From contig CAWCUH010000016.1 in the NCBI GenBank assembly GCA_963798655.1, positions 496,001-560,000 on the forward strand: 64,000 nt of DNA. Reading direction: 5' to 3'. Within the stretch, counting starts at the first letter, position 1. Each line of letters starts with the position of its first letter. The notes beneath the pieces were generated by a model, which was not told the DNA's origin, made no database searches, and worked only from the letters and a program-made list of their open reading frames with translations. Position numbers and translations under genes: made by a program. Shown here piece after piece: positions 33,508 to 40,608 of the stretch. Source of the DNA: CAVSMC01 sp963798655 (GTDB lineage Bacteria; Pseudomonadota; Gammaproteobacteria; Burkholderiales; Casimicrobiaceae).

Positions 33508-33709
33508 GGCTGGGAGCAGGGGCCCCTCAGGGGATGCGACCGCGCCGAACGAAGTCGGAGGCCGACGCACGAACGTCGAAGTCTGCCTATGCTCGGGGAG
33601 GCCGACGAGTGAGGCTGGGAGCAGGCGCCGTCGGGGGATGCGACCGCGCCGAACGAAGTCGGAGGCCGACGCGCGAACGTCGAAGTCTGCATGTGCTCGG
33701 GGAGGCCGA
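33501..33709. repeat. Two tandem copies of a ~105-bp repeat between livH- and livM-like genes
   Basis: Two nearly identical units (33501-33605 and 33606-33709, 105 and 104 bases) fill the gap between the two permease genes. Each begins CGAGTGAGGCTGGGAGCAGG, includes ATGCGACCGCGCCGAACGAA and ends GCTCGGGGAGGCCGA. The unit boundary CGAGTGA occurs three times: it supplies the stop of the LivH gene, an internal TGA, and finally the GTG of the LivM-LivG gene. The units could be read in frame with the downstream gene, but the composition argues against a coding role. Confidence 0.85.
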
Positions 33710-33712
33710 CGA

Positions 33713-35491
33713 GTGACGACGCCTCGCCGCCTGCCGTTCGGCGTGCTCGGCTACGTCGCGTTCGTCGCCGCGCTGATCGGCGTCCCGCTCGCGGCGCCGC
33801 AATTCTGGGTAACGCTCGGCAACTACATCGGCCTGTACAGCATCGTCGCGCTCGGCCTCGTTCTGCTGACCGGCGTCGCCGGGCAGACGTCGTTCGGCCA
33901 GGCGGCGTTCGTCGGTATCGGCGCCTACACGACGGCGATCCTGTCGACGCATTTGGGCATCTCGCCGTGGCTCAATCTAGCCGTCGCACTGGTGCTGACG
34001 ATTGCGATCGCACTGCTGCTCGGCTTCATCACCTTGCGCATGCGCGGCCATTATCTGCCGCTCGCGACGATCGCGTGGGGGATGAGCCTCTACTTCCTCA
34101 TGGGCAATGTCGAGCTGCTCGGAGGACACACCGGCATCACCGGAATCCCCGCGCTTTCGATCGGCAACTGGCAGCTGCGCAACGAGCGTTATCTGTACTT
34201 CGTCATCTGGGCGATCGCGCTCGCCGCGCTGTGGGCGACGGACAACCTGCTCGACTCGCGCGAGGGCCGCGCGATTCTCGCGCTGAAGGGCCGGCTCGAC
34301 ATGGCGGAGGCGTTCGGCGTCAACGGCGCGCGATTGAAGATCGTCGTCTTCGTGTACGCGGCGGCGCTCGCGTGCATATCCGGCTGGCTCTACGCGCACC
34401 TGCAGCGCTTCGTGAACCCGACGCCTTTCTACATCAATCAGGGAATCGAGTACCTGTTCATGGCGGTGGTCGGCGGCGCCGGCAGCGTGTGGGGCGCCGT
34501 CGTCGGCGCGACACTCATAACGCTGCTGAAGCAGGAGCTGCAGGACATCCTGCCGACGCTGCTCGGGCGCACCGGCAACTTCGAGATCGTCGTGTTCGGC
34601 GTGCTGATGGTGTTCCTGCTGCAGTTCGCCCGCGACGGCGTCTGGCCGTGGCTCGCGCGGTTGCTGCCGCGGCGGCCTCCGGTGCCGGTCGCTGAAGCGG
34701 AGGCGCTTCCAGCGAGGCCGAAGGTCGAAGGCGACGCGTTGCTGCTCGAAGTTCGCAATGCGCGCAAGCGCTTCGGCGGCCTCGTTGCGGTCAACGAGCT
34801 GTCGTTCTCGATGCGCAGCGGCGAAATCCTCGGCTTGATCGGGCCGAACGGCGCCGGCAAGAGCACGATGTTCAACCTGATCTCCGGCGCGCTGCCGCTC
34901 ACGTCCGGCGATGTCGTCTTTCGCGGCGAATCGATCGGCAGCCGCCGGCCGTACGAGATCGCGCGAAGAGGGATCGGCCGCACGTTCCAGCACGTGAAGC
35001 TGATTCCGGCGATGTCGGTGCTCGACAACGTCGCGCTCGGCGCTTACCTGCGCGGCAGCGCGGGCGCGGCTCGCGCGGCGCTGCGGCTCGATCGTGCCGA
35101 GGAGGCGCGCACGCGGGCCGAGGCGGCGCGCGCGCTCGCGCGCACGGGGCTCGACGCGCAGATGCACGAGCCGGCCGGCAGCCTGCCGCTCGGCACGCAG
35201 CGAATCGTCGAGATCGCGCGCGCGCTCGCCTGCGATCCGCTGCTGCTGCTGCTCGACGAGCCCGCCGCGGGTCTTCGCTATCTCGAGAAGCAGCACCTCG
35301 CGAAGCTGTTGCAGCAGCTGAAGGAAGGCGGGATGACGATCCTTCTCGTCGAGCACGACATGGATTTCGTCATGGGTGTCACCGACCGGCTGGTGGTGAT
35401 GGACTTCGGCGAAAAACTCGCCGAAGGGCTGCCGCGAGAGATCCAGCGCGACCCGCGCGTGCTCGAGGCCTATCTCGGGGGCGTGGCGTGA
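33713..35491 (+). CDS. Fused LivM permease-LivG ATPase (first system)
   Basis: This 592-residue fusion has a LivM-type permease at residues 1-320 (LTGVAGQTSFGQAAFVGIGAYTTAIL, LRMRGHYLPLATIAWG, AEAFGVNGARLKI). After a Pro/Glu linker, a LivG-type ATPase covers residues 342-592: Walker A GPNGAGKST, Q-loop FQH, a degenerate signature SLPLGTQRIVEIARAL where LSGGQ is usual, Walker B LLLLLDEPAAGL, and H-loop VEHDMDFV. The GTG at 33713 was chosen because MRPRR..GRR upstream residues derive from the repeat. Fusions of this kind are known in Burkholderiales. The signature motif has SLPLG, as in many LivG proteins. Confidence 0.9.
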   Translation: MTTPRRLPFGVLGYVAFVAALIGVPLAAPQFWVTLGNYIGLYSIVALGLVLLTGVAGQTSFGQAAFVGIGAYTTAILSTHLGISPWLNLAVALVLTIAIALLLGFITLRMRGHYLPLATIAWGMSLYFLMGNVELLGGHTGITGIPALSIGNWQLRNERYLYFVIWAIALAALWATDNLLDSREGRAILALKGRLDMAEAFGVNGARLKIVVFVYAAALACISGWLYAHLQRFVNPTPFYINQGIEYLFMAVVGGAGSVWGAVVGATLITLLKQELQDILPTLLGRTGNFEIVVFGVLMVFLLQFARDGVWPWLARLLPRRPPVPVAEAEALPARPKVEGDALLLEVRNARKRFGGLVAVNELSFSMRSGEILGLIGPNGAGKSTMFNLISGALPLTSGDVVFRGESIGSRRPYEIARRGIGRTFQHVKLIPAMSVLDNVALGAYLRGSAGAARAALRLDRAEEARTRAEAARALARTGLDAQMHEPAGSLPLGTQRIVEIARALACDPLLLLLDEPAAGLRYLEKQHLAKLLQQLKEGGMTILLVEHDMDFVMGVTDRLVVMDFGEKLAEGLPREIQRDPRVLEAYLGGVA

Positions 35492-35519
35492 GAGGCGGTG
35501 CGCAGGCCGAGGGCGTGAC

Positions 35520-36251
35520 ATGACCGAGCCCCTCCTCTCCGTCGACAGGCTCTCCGTCTTCTACGGCAAGGTCGAGGCGGTGCACGACGTGTCGCTCGCC
35601 GTCGCGCCGGGCACGATCGTCACGGTCATCGGGCCGAACGGCGCCGGCAAGACGACGCTGCTCGGCGCGATCATGGGCCTGCTGCGCTCTCGCGGCGGCA
35701 TTCGCTACGCCGGCATACCGGCCGGCTCGCTCACGGTCGAGCAGCGCGTCGCGCAAGGGCTTCTGCTCGTGCCCGAGCGGCGCGAGCTTTTCGCGGCGAT
35801 GAGCGTCGGCGACAACCTGCAACTCGGCGCTTTCCATCGCGTGCGCGCCGGCGATCGCAGTTGGCGACGCACGCTCGACGACGTCTATGCGCGCTTTCCG
35901 CGGCTCGCCGAGCGGCGCGCGCAACTCGCCGGCACGCTGTCGGGCGGCGAGCGGCAGATGCTCGCGATGGGTCGCGCGCTGATGGGCGATCCGCGGCTTT
36001 TGATGCTCGACGAGCCATCGCTCGGCCTTGCACCGCTGATCGTGCGCGAGATCTTCGCGATCGTGTCGGGATTGCGCTCGACCGGCGTCGCGATCCTCCT
36101 GGTCGAGCAGAACGCGCGCGCTGCGCTGCAGGTTGCCGATTACGGCTACGTGCTCGAGACGGGCGAGCTCGTGCTCGAAGGCCCGAGCGCGGAGCTCGCG
36201 TCGAATCCGCGCGTCGCGGCCACGTATCTCGGCAACATCGTCGTCGGTTGA
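35520..36251 (+). CDS. LivF-type ABC ATPase (first system)
   Basis: This 243-residue second ATPase of the importer has Walker A GPNGAGKTT (residues 39-47), signature LSGGERQM, Walker B LLMLDEPSLGLAP and H-loop VEQNARAAL. The ending VLEGPSAELASNPRVAATYLG is the LivF hallmark. It pairs with the LivG half of the upstream fusion to drive transport. It lies 28 bases downstream and closes the operon; tldD begins about 150 bases further on, after a gap in which I see no clear terminator. Confidence 0.93.
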   Translation: MTEPLLSVDRLSVFYGKVEAVHDVSLAVAPGTIVTVIGPNGAGKTTLLGAIMGLLRSRGGIRYAGIPAGSLTVEQRVAQGLLLVPERRELFAAMSVGDNLQLGAFHRVRAGDRSWRRTLDDVYARFPRLAERRAQLAGTLSGGERQMLAMGRALMGDPRLLMLDEPSLGLAPLIVREIFAIVSGLRSTGVAILLVEQNARAALQVADYGYVLETGELVLEGPSAELASNPRVAATYLGNIVVG

Positions 36252-36405
36252 CAACCACGCGCCTTTCGCGGGTATTACCTTGCACGGAAGCGACGGTAAC
36301 CGGGACAATAGCGGGTCGCGGCCGCTTCGATTCGCCGGGGTCGGCCCCATCTGAAGTGGAGCGGCGCGTCCTCGCGCCGGTCTGCGAGTCTCGCCAAGGA
36401 TTCCC

Positions 36406-37869
36406 GTGAACGACATGTCCAAACCCGGTGGCGAAGCCGCGCTGCACGCCGAAGCGAGCCGCTTGCTGCTCGACCCGACCGGTCTCGATCTCGCTCAACT
36501 TTCGCGCGTGCTCGCGTCGATCCACACGCACGACGTCGACTTCGCCGATCTCTACTTCCAGTACTCGCGAATGGAGAGCTGGAGTCTCGAGGAGGGCATC
36601 GTCAAGTCGGGTGCATTCTCGATCGACCGCGGCGTCGGCGTTCGCGCCGTGCACGGCGACAAGCAGGCGTTCGCATACTCGGACGACATCACGATCGCGG
36701 CGCTCGACGAAGCGGCGGCCGCCGCACGGGCCATCGGCCGCCAGGGCCAGTCCGCGGTCGCACCGCTCGGCCGGCGCGGCGGCGTGCGCGCGCTCTACGC
36801 GCCGCTCGATCCGGTTGCATCGCTCGGCGACGACAGCAAGGTGACGCTGCTCGAGCGCCTCGAGCGCAAGGCGCGCGCGCTCGACTCGCGTGTCGTGCAG
36901 GTGATGGCCGCGCTCGCCGGCGAATACGAGTCCGTGCTGATCGCGCGCAGCGACGGCGTCGTCTGCGCCGACGTGCGCCCGCTCGTGCGCCTTTCGCTGA
37001 CGGTCATCGTCGAGCACGACGGCCACCGCGAGCAGGGATTCTCGGGCGGCGGCGGTCGTTTCGATTACGCGGCGTTCGACGATGCGACACTCGATCTGTA
37101 CGCGAAGCAGGCGGTCGACCAGGCGCTGCTCAATCTCGGCGCGCGCGATGCGCCCGCGGGAACGATGACGGTCGTGCTCGGCAGCGGCTGGCCGGGGATC
37201 CTGCTGCACGAGGCGATCGGCCACGGCCTCGAAGGCGATTTCAACCGCAAGGGCACGAGCGCGTTCTCCGGCCGCGTCGGCGAGCGCGTCGCGGCGAAAG
37301 GGATCACCGTCGTCGACGACGGCACGATTGCGCAGCGGCGCGGCTCGCTCAATGTCGACGACGAAGGCAACGCGACGAACCGCACGGTGCTGATCGACGA
37401 CGGTGTGCTGCGCGCTTACATGCAGGATCAGCTGAATGCGCGACTGATGGGTGTCGCGCCCACGGGCAACGGCCGGCGCGAATCGTTTGCGCACCTGCCG
37501 ATGCCGCGGATGACGAACACGGTGATGCTCAACGGCGATCGCGATCCCGCCGAGATCATCGCATCGGTGAAGGACGGCTTGTACGCGGTCAATTTCGGCG
37601 GCGGGCAGGTCGACATCACGAGCGGCAAGTTCGTGTTCTCCGCCGCCGAAGCGTGGAAGATCGAGAACGGCAAGCTCGCGTATCCGGTCAAGGGCGCGAC
37701 GCTGATCGGCAACGGCCCCGACGCGCTCACCAAGGTGTCGATGGTCGGCAACGACATGGCGCTCGATCTCGGCATCGGCACCTGCGGCAAGGAAGGGCAG
37801 AGCGTTCCGGTCGGCGTCGGTCAGCCCACGCTGAAGATCGACGGGCTCACCGTCGGCGGCACCGCGTAG
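36406..37869 (+). CDS. tldD: Metalloprotease TldD
   Basis: TldD with TldE/PmbA forms a zinc protease that unfolds and degrades small peptides such as microcin B17 precursor and CcdA. The 487-residue protein has the HExxxH zinc motif as HEAIGHGLEGD (His268, Glu269, His273) and the third ligand region in the C-terminal TCGKEGQSVPVGVGQPTL. The N-terminal substrate domain begins near DVDFADLYFQY. I used the GTG at 36406; an ATG three codons later is equally possible. It is the usual neighbour of glnE, yhdP and nitrilase genes in betaproteobacteria, though here other genes lie between. Confidence 0.94.
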   Translation: MNDMSKPGGEAALHAEASRLLLDPTGLDLAQLSRVLASIHTHDVDFADLYFQYSRMESWSLEEGIVKSGAFSIDRGVGVRAVHGDKQAFAYSDDITIAALDEAAAAARAIGRQGQSAVAPLGRRGGVRALYAPLDPVASLGDDSKVTLLERLERKARALDSRVVQVMAALAGEYESVLIARSDGVVCADVRPLVRLSLTVIVEHDGHREQGFSGGGGRFDYAAFDDATLDLYAKQAVDQALLNLGARDAPAGTMTVVLGSGWPGILLHEAIGHGLEGDFNRKGTSAFSGRVGERVAAKGITVVDDGTIAQRRGSLNVDDEGNATNRTVLIDDGVLRAYMQDQLNARLMGVAPTGNGRRESFAHLPMPRMTNTVMLNGDRDPAEIIASVKDGLYAVNFGGGQVDITSGKFVFSAAEAWKIENGKLAYPVKGATLIGNGPDALTKVSMVGNDMALDLGIGTCGKEGQSVPVGVGQPTLKIDGLTVGGTA

Positions 37870-37927
37870 GCGCCGCATGAACAAGGACGCGCCGCGCTGG
37901 CGAAGCGCCCCGTATCCATCGGACGTT

Positions 37928-38362
37928 TCAATGCAGCGGTCGCGCTGACGCCGACACGCTCGCCGCGGGCCCGGGCGACGCGTGGTGCACGACCAGGCGC
38001 CAGCCGGACGGCGTGCGCATGAAGACGTTGGTCGCGAACGCCGCACCGCGCGGCGTCCGCTCGCCTTCGACCGATACGTGCTCGACGGCGCTCTGCATCG
38101 CGAGCCCGACCGTCTCGATCATCACGACGGCGCCGACGTCGAACGAAAGCTTCGCATCGCCGGCGAAGATCTGCTCCCAGCCGGCGCGCACCTCGTCGTA
38201 GCCGACGAGCCGCGGGCCGGACGGATGCACGCAGACGATCTCCTCGTCCTCGGCCCACGTCGCCATCATCGCGTCGATGTCCTTCGCCTCGAGCGCGCGG
38301 TAGAACGCGACCGCGGCGTCGGCCGGCGTCGTGTAGATCGGTGGCGTGCGCGAGGCCGGCAT
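37928..38362 (-). CDS. SnoaL/NTF2-like protein (DUF4440 type)
   Basis: The 144-residue cone-shaped NTF2-fold protein starts with TPADAAVAFYRALEAKDIDAMMATWAEDEEIVCVHPSGPRLVG and has the later strands FATNVFMRTPSGWRLVVHHAS. This subgroup, with the EDEEIVCVHP motif, is common in proteobacteria and has no proven function. A ligand-binding or isomerase-like role is possible. It is the last gene of the minus-strand cluster headed by glnE and starts four bases after the heptosyltransferase stop, facing tldD. Confidence 0.85.
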   Translation of the reverse strand: MPASRTPPIYTTPADAAVAFYRALEAKDIDAMMATWAEDEEIVCVHPSGPRLVGYDEVRAGWEQIFAGDAKLSFDVGAVVMIETVGLAMQSAVEHVSVEGERTPRGAAFATNVFMRTPSGWRLVVHHASPGPAASVSASARPLH

Positions 38363-38366
38363 CGGA

Positions 38367-39407
38367 TCAATCGCTCACGACGGTTTCGGCCGCCGCTTCG
38401 CGCACGATCCGCAGCACGACGTCGGGCGAAAGATCGCGCATGCAGCGGAAATGGCCGAGCGGACACTCGCGCTTGAAGCACGGGCTGCACGCGATGTCGA
38501 TCTTCGCGATGCGCGCGGCCGCCGACAGCGGCGGCGTGTACGTCGCCGACGAGGAGCCGAACAGCGCGACCAGCGGCACGCCGACGGCGGCCGCCGCGTG
38601 CATCAGGCCGGAATCGTTGCTGACGACCACCGAGGCGAGCGACAACAGGTCGATCGCCGTGCCGAGATCGGTGCGGCCGGTGAGGTCGCGTACGCGCCGC
38701 TCTTCGGGAATCGCGCCCAGCGTGCGCATGACATCCTCCGCGGCGCTGCGATCGTTCGGCGAGCCGATCAGCCACACCTGGTAGCCGAGCGCGAGCAGCT
38801 TGCCGACGAGCGCCGCGAAGTGCTCGACCGGCCAGCGCTTCGCCGGGCCGTATTCGGCGCCCGGACACAACGCGGCGACCGGTGCGCTGGTGCGCAGGCG
38901 CATCGAATCGAGCGCCGCCGAGCGGTTCGCTGCGTCCGGGACGAGCACCGGCGCGGACGGTGTCGGAACGTGCGTGCGCGCGCCGCCCGCGAGCGCCGCG
39001 AACCGATCGACCAGCCGCGGCGTCGTCTTCGCATCGAGGCGCCGGCGATCGTTCAGCAGAACGTAGCGCCCTTCACCGACATAGCCGGTTCGTCGCGGTA
39101 TGCGCGCGAGAAACGGAATGAGCGCCGACTTCCAGGAGTTCGGCAGCACGATCGCGCGCGCATATCCGGTGGTGGCGATTCCGCGCGCGATCGCGCGGCG
39201 GCGCCGAAGCTCGAGCGCGCCGTGGCCGACCGGATTGTCGATGATGCGGCCGACGCCGCGCATCCGCGCGTAGACCGGCGCGCACCACGCCGGGACGAGC
39301 ACGTCGACCGACGGCTCCTCGAACGGCTCGCGCAGCAGCGCGATCAGCGGCTCCGACAGGATCGCGTCGCCGACCCACGAGGGCGCGACGACGAGGATGC
39401 GGCTCAT
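38367..39407 (-). CDS. waaF: ADP-heptose:LPS heptosyltransferase II
   Basis: This GT9-family glycosyltransferase adds the second L-glycero-D-manno-heptose to the lipopolysaccharide inner core on the cytoplasmic side. The 346-residue protein begins ILVVAPSWVGDAILSEPLIALL, has LPNSWKSALIPFLARIPRRTGY, CPGAEYGPAKRWP and the GT9 donor-site segment VVSNDSGLMHAAAAVGVPLVALFGSSS. A CFKRECPLGHFRCMRDLSPD ending with three cysteines is typical of WaaF. It implies an LPS core containing heptose. Confidence 0.93.
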   Translation of the reverse strand: MSRILVVAPSWVGDAILSEPLIALLREPFEEPSVDVLVPAWCAPVYARMRGVGRIIDNPVGHGALELRRRRAIARGIATTGYARAIVLPNSWKSALIPFLARIPRRTGYVGEGRYVLLNDRRRLDAKTTPRLVDRFAALAGGARTHVPTPSAPVLVPDAANRSAALDSMRLRTSAPVAALCPGAEYGPAKRWPVEHFAALVGKLLALGYQVWLIGSPNDRSAAEDVMRTLGAIPEERRVRDLTGRTDLGTAIDLLSLASVVVSNDSGLMHAAAAVGVPLVALFGSSSATYTPPLSAAARIAKIDIACSPCFKRECPLGHFRCMRDLSPDVVLRIVREAAAETVVSD

Positions 39408-39425
39408 GCGCGCCCCGGTGCCGGC

Positions 39426-39623
39426 CTAGTGCCCGCCGGGAATCGGCCCGCCGTCGAGTACGTACGCGGTTCCGCAATACGGGCAGCGCGCCTCGCCGCT
39501 GTCGGCGACATCGAGGAAAACGCGCGGATGCGACGACCACAGCGGCATCGCCGGATTCGGGCAGAACACCGGCAGATCGTGCGGCTTCACATGCACCGCC
39601 GCCTGGTCGCTGCCGCCGGCCAT
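39426..39623 (-). CDS. Small zinc-finger domain protein (CHCC type)
   Basis: This 65-residue protein has a zinc-ribbon-like pattern: His18 and Cys21 in HDLPVFCPNP, and Cys47 and Cys50 in ARCPYCGTAY. It matches the zf-CHCC family, whose mitochondrial relative is the NDUFS6 subunit of complex I. The bacterial members are uncharacterised. In Burkholderiales it lies regularly beside ilvE and waaF, as here. It starts two bases after the ilvE stop, so it is part of that operon. Confidence 0.88.
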   Translation of the reverse strand: MAGGSDQAAVHVKPHDLPVFCPNPAMPLWSSHPRVFLDVADSGEARCPYCGTAYVLDGGPIPGGH

Positions 39624-39625
39624 CG

Positions 39626-40549
39626 TCACACCCGCGTGAGCCACTGTCGCTTCGACGGGTTGCGTCCGTTCACCGTGTCGAAGAACAGCGATTGCAGCTT
39701 CGCGGTAAGCGGACCGCGGACGCCGGAGCCGATCGGTCGGTTGTCGTATTCGCGGATCGGCGTCACTTCGGCTGCCGTTCCCGTAAAAAAGGCCTCGTCC
39801 GCGACGTACACCTCGTCGCGCGTGATCCGTCGCTCGGTGACCGGAATGCCGAGCTCGCGCGCGAACGTGATGATCGTTTCGCGCGTGATGCCGGCGAGCG
39901 CGCCGCCGGCGAGGTCGGGCGTGTGCAGCGCGCCGTTGCGCACGATGAACACGTTCTCGCCCGAGCCCTGGCACACGTAGCCCTGCGGGTCGAGCAGCAT
40001 CGCCTCCTCGTAGCCATCGTGCGTCGCCTCCTGGTTCGCGAGGATCGACACCGCGTAGTTGCACACCGCCTTCGCATTGCACATCGTGACGTTCGGATGG
40101 TGGTGCGTGAACGACGACGTGCGCACGCGAATCCCTTTGTCGAGGCCGTCGGTGCCAAGATAGGCGCCCCACGGCCATGCGGCGATCGCGACGCGCACAG
40201 GATTCGTCTTCGCCGCCACGCCGAGCGCGTTGCTCCCGTAGAACGCGATCGGACGGATGTAGCACGAGTCGAGCTTGTTCTCGCGCACGCAGGCCGCCTG
40301 CGCCGCCTCGATCTCCTCGTGCGAGTACGGAATCTTCATCGCGAAGATCTGCGCCGAGCGGAAGAGCCGCTCGGTGTGGTCGCGCAGGCGGAAGATCGCC
40401 GGGCCGTCGACCGTCTTGTATGCGCGGACGCCTTCGAATACGCCGAGACCGTAGTGCAGCGTGTGCGTGAGCACGTGCGTGTTCGCCTCGCGCCACGGCA
40501 CCATCCTGCCGTCGTACCAGATCCAGCCATCGCGGTCTGCCATCGACAT
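39626..40549 (-). CDS. ilvE: Branched-chain amino acid aminotransferase
   Basis: This class IV PLP enzyme catalyses the last step of leucine, isoleucine and valine synthesis and the first step of their breakdown. The 307-residue protein has LHYGLGVFEGVRAY, the PLP lysine Lys160 in CNAKAVCNY (the same number as in E. coli IlvE), and GYVCQGSGENVFIVR. GGALAGITRETII gives the phosphate-binding loop. Encoding it near two Liv-type importers is suggestive of a shared branched-chain role, but this order also occurs where those importers are absent. Confidence 0.95.
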   Translation of the reverse strand: MSMADRDGWIWYDGRMVPWREANTHVLTHTLHYGLGVFEGVRAYKTVDGPAIFRLRDHTERLFRSAQIFAMKIPYSHEEIEAAQAACVRENKLDSCYIRPIAFYGSNALGVAAKTNPVRVAIAAWPWGAYLGTDGLDKGIRVRTSSFTHHHPNVTMCNAKAVCNYAVSILANQEATHDGYEEAMLLDPQGYVCQGSGENVFIVRNGALHTPDLAGGALAGITRETIITFARELGIPVTERRITRDEVYVADEAFFTGTAAEVTPIREYDNRPIGSGVRGPLTAKLQSLFFDTVNGRNPSKRQWLTRV

Positions 40550-40608
40550 GGCGGCGTCTCCTCTCGCGTGCGATCGGTGAAAGCGGCGATTTTAGCAGGC
40601 GCGCCTGC

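Noticed and set aside
33504..33716. Small gene (70 codons) between the permease genes
   Set aside because: It is entirely made of the tandem repeat and its frame changes meaning between units; no independent support for translation.
35731..38046. 771-codon open frame on the minus strand
   Set aside because: It is antisense to livF and tldD, both unmistakable by motifs, and has no start or domain support.
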